From: Sindora glabra
Lineage: Eukaryota > Streptophyta > Magnoliopsida > Fabales > Fabaceae
NCBI GenBank assembly: GCA_020226215.1
Contig: CM035233.1
Span: 50,181,751-50,245,750, forward strand
Length of the DNA stretch: 64,000 bases
Direction: 5' to 3'
Shown: piece by piece, positions 1 to 13,500 of the stretch
How the letters are laid out: each line of letters opens with the position of its first letter
Numbering within the stretch: position 1 is the first letter of the stretch
Position numbers and translations under genes: made by a program
The notes under the pieces: generated by a model
What the model was told of the DNA's origin: nothing
The model's database searches: none
Seen by the model: only the letters and a program-made list of their open reading frames with translations

Positions 1-3000
1 TTTGCTGGCATATATGATGTTACCGAAAGAGTCAGTCTGCAGTTTTATGTAATGCTGCTGTTATTTTTAGCAAGAAATTTCAAGGTCGAGATATTCGAGC
101 TAATTTTGATCATCTTTTATCACTTGGGCAGACAAGTGCTGGTTTAGTTGGATTTTCCATCTTTTTTTATTTTTTTTTCCAATTTTAATTTCACCTTATT
201 TCTTGTAAGAAACTTTAAGGTTAATATATGTGACTTGATTTGTAAGAAGTAGATTTTGATACCACGATGTTTGCGCAAATATTCATGTACTTTATCATCA
301 ACTAGGATATAATATATTTCAAATATTAATTATTCCCAAAATTTTAAAAGGATCTGGGAATACCTTTAACGGATATAAAGCTTTCTTATTATAACAACAT
401 ACTCAAAAGTATCTTATTCTTCTATCAATTATGATAATGAAACTACTTATCTATTATTTATCTCTTGATTATTTTTTATATCAATATAAAAAAAATGCTC
501 AGAGATTGCTTCACATAATACCGAAAGTAAAATTTGAAGAGTTAAAAAACCAGTAAACGGGAAATCAAAATGAAACATGTAGTGCATATCTCAACACAAA
601 GTATTCCTAACCGGCACCTTAAACTTTGTTTCTTTTGGTAGGAATAGACATAAAACCCCCTCCTGATGTCCAGTGGTTTCTTTTGACCATCCAGTTTTTG
701 GTGAAACAGGGTCACATTCAAATTTTAAGACATCTGAATTCCAGGGTACTTATGCCCCCAAAGAAATTTAAATTCTTTACAACAATGAAAAAAAAATTAT
801 TACTATGACGCCCCATTATCAGTAAAGACCGATGATTATGTGATGCAAAACTATAGCCTAATAATATTCAAAGTGAAAGCTCGATTGCTAATATCTTCAG
901 TGGTATAACAGTATTAGTTGCTGTTCAAGATCTTTTTCTGTTAATATTTTAAGTTCAAATTTAGAATGTTGTACCTATATATTACGTAGCTTGTCACCTT
1001 AATTATTTTTTTAAAAAGGAAAGTTTGATTTTTAATCTTTGTCAAAATTCAGAGGTGAGCAAACTTTATAAATTGTTTGTGACTGTTTAAAATTAAAAAA
1101 AAATGCTTATCCACTCTCAAGCGAATTTAATATTAAGAATATGTCTAATATTTCATAATTGTTCAACTATATAATAATACAGACCATTTTTAGTCGATCA
1201 CCTCTACTCAATAATAATAATAATAATAAAAATAAAATCTCATTTCCAATTTGGTGAATGGTCCCAAGGCCAGCCCTAAAGAACATGGAAGCCTCAACTA
1301 CCTAAATGAAGCCAAAAGAGGGGGCTTAAGAGCTCAAGAAAGTTAAGGGTACCAAGTCTTTGTCCGCTTTCTTGCTAAGTCAAATAATTGAGCATAGTTG
1401 AGAATGCATGAATGCTTGCCACGTGGAGAACCTAAAACGGTCCTCCAAATGCACCCATAAACTAAAAGACTAAACGATTGACCCTATAATGTGGACCAAG
1501 TCAGTCATCACCAATGCATAAAACTACACAAACAAAATGCCATTTCTTGCATCGTGCGAGCTGCGTTTGTTGCAACCTCTTCCTCACGTCACCAGCACAA
1601 TAAAATTTCTTGTCAATTTCTCAATTTCTTTATTCGTAGATTCTTCTTATCCCAATGTCTAAGCCACGTTCGTGACTTAACATTGCCGTTGTCTCCCTTT
1701 CTTTTATTTTTAATTATTGAGAAGGACAACTAGCCAACTTTTCAAGATTTAAATTAGTAAATCATTAAAGTAGTGAATTAGTGATAAGAAATTTCAATTA
1801 AAGATGAAGAACTTAAATAATATGTTAAGAGATATTAAAGAATTGAATATTTTCACCGGAACATCAATAAATAATGCTAATAATAATATTTGCACATATT
1901 GTCGGATGTATTATCATTCAAGTAGAATGCAATCTGAATTACGTTAAAAAGTGAGTGCGATTGGTTACAATGTGTTATGTATGTATACGTAAAGAATGGA
2001 ACGAAAGTGATTATACATAGTGTGTATTAGTAGCATATGTTTATATTCTATTTAGTACAAATAGCTGATAAATTAATAAAGTAATTGATAACTGATAAAT
2101 TAATTAATTATATTATAAATATTTAATAAAATTAATTATTAAAATAATTAAAAAATATAAAATGACATGAAATGATGTATTAGTATAAATAGATGTATGA
2201 ATTTAACTAATTCATATTTATTTTGAAATTAAATTATATTAATACAATCAAGATATTTAAAATAAAAATATAATTATATAAAATTTAATTAACTATATTT
2301 TATAATATTATATATTTATTTAATTATTTATTATTTAAAATAATAATATAATTATTAAAAATTTAATAGATTATATTTTCTGATATCACATATTTATTTA
2401 CATATTTATTATTTATTTATTAATGAGCACAAGTCAAATATTATTTACATAATCAAAATATTGGTTATCATTTAATTAAAGGAATATGGATAAATTTAAA
2501 AAAATTAAAAAGTTATTAGTTATAAATATCATTATGAAATTTATTAAATTAAAATTTATTTTTTCAAATTAGCTAGTAAGTGTACCAAACACCCCTCTCC
2601 TGCTGAGGTTGTATTGACATGCTTATTCTTTATATAAAATTATAGTTAAATCAAGCATTATGTACTGAAAAAAAATATAATAATATTCAAATAGAATAGT
2701 CAATGTCAATCGTCCTATTTCTCCTCTCTTCCTTTGAAAAATAGTTTCAATTTAAGATTATATTTCCATTGCATTTATGATTGAAGCTTCCATTTTTTTG
2801 TGTTAATTTTAATTTAATGATGAAAATTTGAATTATTAATCAGTATTGCGTGAGTTTGAAGTTGAGAATGGATCTCATGTTACACAACACATGAATGAAG
2901 GTATGAAGGTATGAAGAAAAGGACACAAGTATTAGTATATTATTCAAGTTGGCTATTTTAGAAAATGATATTGTTGTTGTTTAGATAGAGATGATAATTG

Positions 3001-3704
3001 ATTAATTATAAGGACAATAATTGCACACTTTTAGGGTGGTTTGAAAATTAAGAATGGAAATAATAAAGAAATTAAGAATGATGACATTGTGAATTATACG
3101 CCAAAAATTAAGAAATACCCAATAGTTTGAATAAGGGAAGATGAAATAATACAAAAAGTGCATGATTGTCGGACTAGCTATTACAAAAGGATTATATAAT
3201 TAAATAAAATAACGGTTGAGGAAGGTCTTAATTGCAAGATGCCTATGTTTGATGCTTCATCTACTAAGCTAAAAGTACCATCTTAACTTCTTGTGAGATT
3301 TGTCTTCTTTTATATTTTTTTATTGGGGGCCGGGGGAAGAATGTTGATCAACTGCAATTTCAGTGGGAAGTGATGATTGTTGCCGGTCTTATACTTCAAA
3401 TATTTAAATCAATTGATAACTTTTTCTATAATATGAATATCTTGAATTCAGCTGTTAAATTTTATGATATTCATCTTGTATGTAAAATCTTAAAAAAAAT
3501 GAAAAATAATATATATACAATCAAATAGCTGAAACTTTCTTACATTTTATAAGTATATTAACTTTCACGTTGAATTTCAAGTCTATTGATGAGACAGCAA
3601 ATAATTTTATATTGACATAAAATTTTGTAAGGATGATTTACATGATAAATATTTTAAATTTAACAATGGGGTTCATTAAAAAAATGTATTCCCTAGAAAG
3701 CAAT

Positions 3705-3705
<1 letters not shown>
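1..3705. other. Intergenic, no gene supported
   Basis: The first 165 bases hold a 48-codon open stretch and, in another frame, a short run after a TTTTTAG (KKFQGRDIRANFDHLLSLGQ) that could be the tail of a gene outside the window; I do not recognise it. The rest is AT-rich with a short (AAT)n near 1207-1230. No supported features. Confidence 0.6.

Positions 3706-3769
<64 letters not shown>
3706..3769. repeat. (TAA)n microsatellite
   Basis: About 21 perfect copies of a TAA/AAT trinucleotide lie just left of the possible hAT-like element. Confidence 0.95.
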
Positions 3770-3797
3770 TTTGCTTGATAATGATGTTAATTGATCC

Positions 3798-5387
3798 TAG
3801 ATGTGGCAAAAGGATGGGTTAAGATAGATATAGATTGGATCAAAAGTGGATGGATCATTATTAATCCACTTATCCATTTATGACCCAATATAAAATTTTA
3901 AATGGATCATGAATGACTTATGACTTGACTCTTAGATATATGGTTAACCTGACCCATTCATTTATCCGTCAAATTATTATTATTTTATATTTTATTATTT
4001 TTATTGATATTATTTTTTACCACTATTTTATATTTATTAATATTATTTCAAAATAAACTTATACTATCAAATTTTTTATTCTTTATTTTTATTTACTTTT
4101 AATTTAAATTTAAATTTTAATATATATATTAATAAAAAAAGGATAGGTGATGGACAGGTGATGCCAATGAGCAAAAATAATAAAGACTTAATTTTATTTT
4201 TTTAATTAAATATTATACATGTGACAATATCCATTTAATTTCTATTAATTTTAATATATATATTAATAAAAAGTAAAAAGGAACAGCTCTGTTGGACAGG
4301 TAATGCCAATGAGCAAAAATAAAGGACAAAGTACTCGGTATTTATTTATTTTGATGAAAATATTTTTCATATCTTATTTATTTATATTTATAATTATAAT
4401 TATAAAAATATTAATATAATAAAAAATATTTTGATGTTCAATGTTAAATATAACAATTATAGTAAAAAATACCTTTTATTTAAAAGAGGAAGTTATTCTT
4501 TTTAAAATCTTGATACTATATTTTTATTTTTTTTATCACAAGATATATATATATATGCCATAAAAATATTTTACTTTAATATAAATAAATAAGATATTTT
4601 CCAAAAAAAAGGTTATCTTTTTCACAAACAAATAAATCTCATGCTGTACGAAAATTAAGATTTAACAATGAATATTTTCAATAAAAATTTATAGATGAAA
4701 TTAGTGATAATTAATTCATTGCTATAATGCTAAGAAACATGAGACATAAATATTCATTATTTAGCGATAGATATTGTTCTGTCACATTAGTCGCTAACTT
4801 AGCGCTAATTTGATAAATATCTTGTATCATGTTACTTATGATTTAACAGAAATTTTGAGAACTACCAAATGCTCTTATTGGCAAATATTAAAAAAATAAT
4901 TATTGAAGGACTCCTGAATTTTTGGATGGTAATGGCCAAATATTAAATATTTAATAATATTACTTTTTATTATATATGCCAATGAGCTATTCCTTTTTAT
5001 TTTTTATTAATATTAATAAATATTTAATTTTAATATATATATTAAACAACAGAGACTTAATTTTACTTTTTTATAAAAAAAATTGATATTGTCACATATA
5101 TATTAATATTATAATATTTAATTTCAAAAAATTAATTTTAAAGATATTTAGTTTATATTAAATTTTTAAATATATTTTATTATAATATTTTTTATTTTAT
5201 AATATTTATTTATATAGTGTACAAATTTACCTCTTATAAATATAAATAGATAAATGGTTATCCATGGGTTGACCTAATATGACCCTTATTTCAATGAGTC
5301 AATAACGACCCAACCCATATTTACCCTAAAATTAAAATAGGTGGATATGGATGGATAAATGGATATGAGTTAAGATTGACAAGTCTA
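3798..5387. mobile_element. Possible hAT-like non-autonomous element
   Basis: The left edge reads tagatgtggcaaaaggatgg and the right edge, reverse-complemented, reads tagacttgtcaatcttaact. This is a short imperfect terminal inverted repeat of the TAGxxxTGxCAA type seen in plant hAT elements. Both ends continue with related words (gggtt, gaccca, ggatggat, tatccat). The flanks aattgatcc and aatttgttcc could be a decayed target duplication. Inside are shared segments: gacaggtgatgccaatgagc near 4153, a near copy at 4298, and an inverted partner near 4977. There is no transposase frame. Confidence 0.4.
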
Positions 5388-7107
5388 AATTTGTTCCGTA
5401 CCTTGTGTATACATAGACATACATATACACACGTCTTTGAATTTAAACTGAGAATAAAGAAGAAAAATTTTAAAAACAATGATGAGTTCCATTATATTAG
5501 GGTGCGGTCAATTTTCCTTTATATCACATTCTCAACATTTAATTTTTCTACTTTCATTGATTATTTAATAAATAGCATTCTTTTTATATATTGATAGAGA
5601 ATAGATTTGACCTTAAATATACTTCCCAAATTCCTTTCTAGTCTACTAACCCAGCAGCTAATGGCTTTAATAAATAATATAATATAACCATAAAATGCCG
5701 TTTCAAAACTTTATATGATGCGTGCTCAAAAACATGGATGGGTAGCATTTCATTTAATTGAGAACCTCAATATGAATTAATGAAATGCGTGTCAAAAGTC
5801 AATGATGCTCGGTTTTTCCTGTTGACCACGCAATGGCAATCTTCTCCATGCATATAATTAAATTCATACCTACGGCTGGTACTTCACCTTTTCTTATGAC
5901 ACCTGGAATAAATGGAAACATAGTTACTGTTTTTATAAAAAGTGAAACTACTCATCAAACTACAAATAATAATATTATGCTTACTTGACTTTTTAGCTTT
6001 TGAAACGACGCATTTACACCAAATCTCTTATAAATATTATCTAAGGGAGATTAAGAAGAAAAAAAAATTAAAATGGCGGTTCTATCTAACCCCTCGAGTA
6101 AAACACTTTAATGGATAGCACTAAAAATTGATATTATCTTGAATTGTTCTGTTTTAATATTTTGAATTCGAATCCAATACATTAAATATGTGTCAAGTCC
6201 TTAAATATATTTATAAACCTTTCTATCTCTTTATTACCGAGAAAGAGATAACCCTCTATTATGTCACTCCATCTATTTTTACCTTTAAAGAAGCTCTTAA
6301 TTGGAAGGAAGTACGAAGAATTTGATTAATCTCAATCATGCATGATAAGCTTGGGTGACTTTACATATCTCACAAAGCTTCATATCTCTGCGAAGTTATT
6401 GGTTCGCAGTACAGTTCCTAGTTTTATTATTTACTGGATTTGTTCAGTTTCCTGTTCCTTTTTCTTAATGACTTTGACTCGTTAGTTGCTGCCAGGTTTG
6501 TTCCTCCTAATGTTGTGGAGTTTGTGTTGTCTTGGAGTTTTTGTTGTTTTCGTTCTAGTTGAATGAGCATAGAATTCCCAAGAAGGGAGTAAAAAAATTA
6601 CGCATCAGCATCAATGGTCTGGGGATGAGCCATTTGGCAAACAATTATCCATATATTAACCATCAAACATACAAAGGCTTTTTATGGTTGGCATTAGTCA
6701 AATAATTTGCTCCGACTTGTCAGGACGGTATGACCTTGCTTGGGTTACAAAATAGATTAGATTATTATTCCCTGATGCAGGTACAGCTCTTAACCTAAAA
6801 TTTGTTGAGGATGAAAATTTTTTGGGAGAAATGATTTTAAAAACTTGAGGGCTAAGGCCCCCTATATCCACTTTAGTTACACCATTGTCTCAGTGAATCT
6901 TATTTAGCTGATTTGAGAAGATTACCATCATGATCTTCTCTCATAACTTCTACGGTATAATAATTCATTCAGGCCTTCCTTGAGAATTGCAAGCAGAACT
7001 GGAAACAGCTGAGGTCCAGATAATATGAAATGGGGGAAAAAAGGGCAAATCAGAAGGAGAGAAACCAGAAACCATAGGACAAATACAAATTAATCAAACT
7101 AAAATGA
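5388..7107. other. Intergenic downstream of the importin gene
   Basis: There are no frames with recognisable content. Base composition becomes more balanced from about 6300 towards the importin 3' end. Confidence 0.6.
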
Positions 7108-7113
7108 TTTATT
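7108..7113 (-). terminator. Candidate poly(A) signal of the importin gene
   Basis: An AATAAA hexamer on the minus strand lies about 420 bases beyond the importin stop codon. Plant polyadenylation signals are loose, so this is only a candidate for the 3' end of the transcript. The 3' untranslated region would run from 7532 to roughly 7090. Confidence 0.3.
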
Positions 7114-7532
7114 TGACATGGAATGACATATGAATCACCAAAACTGTTGCGAAGCTACAAAAATTGCTATAGGATTTCCTGTGTGACGCCTCAGTAACAC
7201 ATCTCATCCCATCATCCGCTGAAAGGATCAGACACACTCACTTGATTCCCTTTAAGATAAAGGATTTATGCTCAATAACACCAATATACGCGAGCAAAAA
7301 TTCTTTCAATACTTCCAATTCAATTGTCGATCTGACTGATGCCAACAAACCATGCCTCAGGTTTTGCTTGACTCAAGTGATTTGGCAAACAAACAAAACA
7401 CGAATGCAGCTGCTCTAAAACGTGGATCCTCCAAAGCTAAAGGAATTTTAGCTTAACCTGACTTGATACTTCAGCTTCCCAATGGGTCACTATGACATGT
7501 CATGACTCCATAACCTACCAATCCAAAATTGA

Positions 7533-10500
7533 CTAGGTTGATAAGATGGATTGAAGTGCTTGCTGCTGCTGAGGTTGCAGGGAGGACCAAGTTGAAGCGA
7601 GGGTAGAAGGGGGTAAAGTCTGCTGAAGCTGCTTCAGTAGATTAATCATCCGACTTGCTGTTTCTTCAGTTGCCAGATCATTGCCCGCACATAAAACCTT
7701 TACACATGGTGCAATACACATATTTTAGAAAGGAGAAGGAAATAGAACTAGAATCTTAGAGCAGCCACTTAAGAGAACAGCTTTGAAGAGCAGATTTTTG
7801 TACCTCAGCAAAAACTGCAACTATTTTTGGAAGATGTTGATTGTTAGGACCCAAAAGTTCTTTATCTGACCTATAAAATATATGAAATGTCCATAAATAC
7901 ATGTTATTAGTATACATAAAGTAAAAGTAGACAGGAGAAGAGGGCAGCAGAGAAGGCAAATAGCATTCTCTCTATTTTATTTTCTTTTAGATACTAGGCA
8001 ACAGCATTTGACCAACAAATGTTCTGGACTGCAATTCTACCTTTCAAACATTGAACAAAGCTGGTCATGCACAACCTTGGCTTCAATCAAATCCGCTTTG
8101 ATGGGCAAGCAATCTAGCCAGGCTGGAACAATCTGCCACCAACATGACGGGGAAAAAACGTTTTATGATACCCACAAACAAGGCACAAATACTTAAAAAT
8201 TAATGAATATTCATCCCAGAACTTACTATAAACCAAGGCTATTTAATCAAGCGTGGAAATTACACATTTGCAGCTTAGACATTCAAAGCTTACCAAATCA
8301 TTCTACTCATCATCAATGATATCCTAACCTCTCAAGGAAAGAATCACCTATGACGCGGGGTAAAGGCCCAACGGTACCCACCCCATCGCATTAGACTTCC
8401 CAGTCTGTGTCAGAAGCCAATCATGATCTGTTACGTAATTTTTTCTTCTCCCTCATGGGGAGACCGCTATCACCCTATCCAAGGTCATGTACGTCTTATT
8501 GTAACCCAACATGATAAATTTAAAAAAAAAAAAAAAGTTCCACTTACAAATGTGGAAGAAGAATATTACAAATATAAGCAGCAAAATCATGAGGACTACA
8601 AAGTTGTACTGCTACATTAAATAATTCCTAGGTACTTTTACAGCTTACAGTCTAAAAATAAACCGTTTTCCTTTCACATTTCAAAAGTTGACCCCCCCCC
8701 CCAAAAAAAAAAAAAAAGGAAAAAATGGAAGAAGAAGAAGAAGAAGGAACATTATGATAGAGAAGGAAGAATTACAGAAAGGGAAGGATATAGATCTGAG
8801 ACTAAATTTATTTAGAGCAAAATAATAACTTATTATGAAGGCTCACATTAACTAAGTTGACCAACAGTCAACTATTGGACTGTTATCACCAAGGGAAGAG
8901 AGTGCAACCATTGCATAAAGTAAGGGAGGTGTTTCCCAAAATTGGGGGAAAGAGAGTGTATTTAGCACAGACCTCCAACGAGAAATTCACCTATTACAAG
9001 AAGAAAGGAAAAGGAGACATGTCAAGAGGATAAGCAATCCTCAAAGAAAAGTGACCAAAAGACTATGAACTATACAAAACCAAACAACAAAACCCCCAAT
9101 GAAAGTGCCCAAACAGATTCTTACTCCATTTGCAAAACTGTTAAACCTATCCATGACAGTTTCGTATCCATGAAAGAAACTATCAGCTTTGAGCCAAGGA
9201 AAAGTGACAAACTTCATCTTGCAGAAAAGAAGAAGAATTGATTGAGATTGTTTTTTTTCAAAAAATTCTAGCATTCTGTTACAACTAAATAAACCATAAA
9301 GCAGCCACTCTAGCAACATCTCAGAGAGAGCCATTTTCCTTTTTTCCCCCTTACCAAAACCACAATATTTAGTAAATAAGGAAATTTCCAAACTACGTGG
9401 CCAGACCCAACAAACCCCAAATAAAGATTAAAAAAAAAAGGGGGGGGGGGGAGGGGCTAATTCCATAGCTGTCATTCTGTCGAGCCAACTCCCAATGCAG
9501 AGAACTACCAGAACACAACTGATATACATGCAGGTATAACAAAAGGTAAAAAGCAGCTACCACATACATAACCCACTTGTACTTTGCTTCATGTGCAAAA
9601 AACTCACTGAAGTTTGAAAAGGGCAAATTGGTGCTTAAACTGAAACCTCACTATAATTTACTCCTCCTATTAATCCATCCAAATGTCCAATGAAAATCCA
9701 TATGAAGCTGATGGGAGAACTGATTATTTCCATTACAATCGCAGTTATTTTCTTGTTTTTATTCAGGTGGTTTCTAATGGTGAAGAACCATGTGATGAAG
9801 AACCATGTGAGTTGGTTTTACGTTAATTAGTTCTTCAAAGTCTCTTTGTGTGCATTTCCTTCAATCCATTGCAGTTCCAATTTCACTAACATTACTGCGG
9901 GCAAGAAACCCATTGAAGACAATTTTGTGATGCTGGATATTTCTAATCTGAAGACAAAATACTTGGATCAAAGCATAGTAGAATGTTCATACTCAGTCAT
10001 CACAGCTAATAAACTGGAATTCTTCACCCGTTTCTCCCTCACATCTATTCCATAGCTGGTGCCATATTAAGCAACAAGGATATATGATTTGAAGCTAAAC
10101 TTGAATAAGGACGTCATGGATTTGAAAGTTGGAGGCCAATTTTGTTCACTCACCCATCAACATTCCACATATTTACAATAAGACCTTGAATTGTTCCTTC
10201 AAACCAATCAACACTATCACTAATTAGGCTGGGTTTGATAACGAGGCTTCCTCTTCTACTGACCCTCCAATATCAGATAATCAAGTTACATCACTACCAC
10301 AGTATTTCTCCCCCTACAATGTCTACAGCATCCACTTATGCAAGATTTGGAGCAGTTCATATCCAAAGTCCATGCTTTCTCCTCCATAGAGGAAAAAATC
10401 CAGTCAAACATGTAATTCGATTTGATGTATGGTTGATGTCTCTTACACATTTGGATGGATTCTTAAACACTGGGTGTATTGTAGCAAATCCAAAGTTTAA

Positions 10501-13500
10501 GCATTGAACTACTCCTTTTTAAACTTCATGGGGTTTTCAAACATTGAGTAATTATATGTATTATAGCCCAAAAATGACCTGTGTTGCATTTATGCTATCA
10601 CGATGGAACTGGCAGATTTTTCCAACAGCTGAAACAGCATTGTCGTATGCTATCATATTATCTGGTTGTTGTGCATTTGGATGCTTGATCACTGCATCCA
10701 ACCTTGAAAGAGCCTCTGCAAATGAGAAGAAAAATTTGATCAAAGCAACATATTAAACTAGCAGCTAGGCGACATGCAAGAATATTAAGCAATCAACCTC
10801 CAACAAACGGTTTGAAGACAGATCCACCATATTCTGCACAAGCACCAACCCCATAAACTGCTGCCTGAAAAGGACATTCTATTTTGTTGAATGAGAATAT
10901 GAAACATGCAAGAGAATTAAATAATCAGTAGGAATATATTGGCTGGACAAAGCAAAAACCTGTTGAACATCTGGGCATTCATCATTGCAGGCTTCCAGCA
11001 AGAATGGAAGGTAACAATCATAATACCTGTTGCATAAACAATTAAATATTGTAGCATTTAAAGTATAGAGCTAACCCATTCTAAAATACAGAGGAGATTG
11101 GCTTGAACAAGAGAAGGGGAGAAGTTTACTTCAGAGCTGCTTCACGACAGTGCTCAACAACATCATCAAATATACATATGGTGATTCTCCTTTCCTCTGA
11201 GGTTTTATCTTTACCCTGATTATAAATAAGTAAAATTTAGAAACTGAATGAAATGTCATGAAAGAAACCATAGGTACCAATATGAAATCAAAAGAATGCA
11301 TATTACAAAGACACAAACACAGATGCACAGTCTCACATGATGTAGTGGATAAGGATGTACACTTTCATACTTCCTGTCTACATTCAACTGATTCAATAAA
11401 GAGATTATCTTTCACAATTGGTGACAATCCCACAGCCAATTTGGTAGTAAAGGCTAAAATTCAGATTACCAAATAATATAATTGCTCACAAAAATGGGAT
11501 GAATAATTCAAACTCAAACCATTTAATGAACAGTGTTAGAAAGTAATATAATTATAGTTATTAGAATCTTATAATTCACGATTTGATTTAAGTCAAACAC
11601 TTAGCGATTCAATTCATCCATAAGAATTTATTGTGTCATAGAATATTGAGTAGAATTGTATGAATCTTACAATTTATGATTCAAATCCTATGATTCATGC
11701 AATTCGACTAATATTGACTATTCAGTTTCTAGTTAGGTGGTAACATGATCAAGTCCCCCCCCCCTCTTTACACTTCTTATTTTTGTATGCTTTGATGCAT
11801 GGGTGCTCCATTTTTGCTCCCAAACCAGAGTCGCATCCGTGTCTGATGCTGGTGTGGGTGGGATTCGCCTAAATACAAATCTACAAAATATCCTTTAACT
11901 TTTTTTTAATTTTTTTAATTAGAAAAATTGGGGTGCTGTGTGAATACAGCTTCAGTTTGATGGATGCGGCTGTAACTTGCAGAGGGAACATCAGCAAACG
12001 TATCCCCCCTTCTTGTTCAAACACACCATTTAACCCAAACTATTTTGCCTTTTATTTTCCTACATAACATAATAACAGACCCCAAAAACACATCAAAATC
12101 CCTAGAGCCTCATCTAAAAATGATCGATCTCTTCTTCATTCTTCAACATTCCTTCGTTCGATCATCATCAACAATGGTGCAACAACATTGAAGGTGGTGG
12201 AACTGGTGCAGCATTTGGCATCCAATCAGCAGCAGTTTCTGCCCAGTGGAGGAAAACAGTACATAGTATGAAAGGCAGAAGTTGGAAATATTTGTGTTTT
12301 TGTTGCTAAAATTGACAGGGGTGTTGCTGAAAGAAGCAACACGCAAATGAAATGGGGATCTGATTTCTTTTCCAAATGATGTGGGTATTGTCCTCCCTTA
12401 AGATGAAATTCCAAAATGGGGCATCTCCACCTATTGGAAAGGAAAATTCTAGAATGATCTTTACAATTAGTCAAAAATACTTCATGTGTTTTAAAGCATT
12501 CTATTATTATATAATAATGTTGGTTCTCATATATGATTTTACTAATCAATGATGTTGAACTGGATTTTTCTGATTTTAATAAAAGTGTATTTTAAATACT
12601 AAATAGATTATTTTATCCTAAATTACTAATAATGTATTAATAGGTAGCAACAGAGGTGTCTATTTTTTTTGCACTACATGACATTGCCAATGTATTTAAG
12701 GTGAAAATATGGCAATGTAACTACTTTAGTGATGTTTAATGATAATGTATCTTCTAACTATCTAAATTTAATATTTTTATATGAAATTTATATATTTTTT
12801 TCAACATAACCTAGACTTGTCGTATCCTAAATTTTTAAAAAATTACCATCTCCCCGTACCCATATCGTATTGCACCCAAGTCACGTATTGCACCTATGCA
12901 ACATAGTTTGTATGTTTACAATATTAAGTTACTTTTTGTCTTGTTCATGAATCTCGCAATTTATGATTCAATTCAATTCACTATCCAACAAATTAATTTT
13001 TTTTATTTGTGATTTGATTCATGGTTTGACAACCTTGATATTAATAATTAGGTTATATTCATAATCTAAATAGAAATATTTGGTCTCTGGACTCCTCTAG
13101 TGTGTTCATGTGTAAATCTTTCTTTAACTTTTTGGTCCAAAATCCTTCCAATCTTAGTTTGGGTTTTCTAAATTCTTTTTGGAAGATTAAGACTCCACTA
13201 AAGTTAATGTTTTTGTTTGGATTGCTGTTCTGAATAAAATTAATACTAATGGCATGTTCCAGGTGTGCAGACCTCATAAGGCTTTGTCCTCGGATATGTG
13301 TTTATTATGTTCTAAAAATTCAGAAACCAACAGCCATTTGCTTTTGAATTGTGAGATGGCTTGGCAGTTTTGGAATAAGCCATTTTTTTTTCTCCCTTGT
13401 TTGGGATATCATGAATTTGCCCATCTACTTTAGATAGCTTCTTGATTACTAGATATAGTGTTTTTAGGAGCAATAAAGAAGAGAGCGCTCTATGGGATCT

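Noticed and set aside
8340..8500. GC-richer stretch in intron 17, considered as a tRNA or organelle insert
   Set aside because: No cloverleaf with anticodon arm and GTTC-type box could be drawn, and I could not match it to an organelle gene.
9041..9626. Minus-strand open frames of 116 and 77 codons in importin intron 17
   Set aside because: They lie between exons 17 and 18, which join in phase. They have no recognisable motif, and one spans homopolymer runs.
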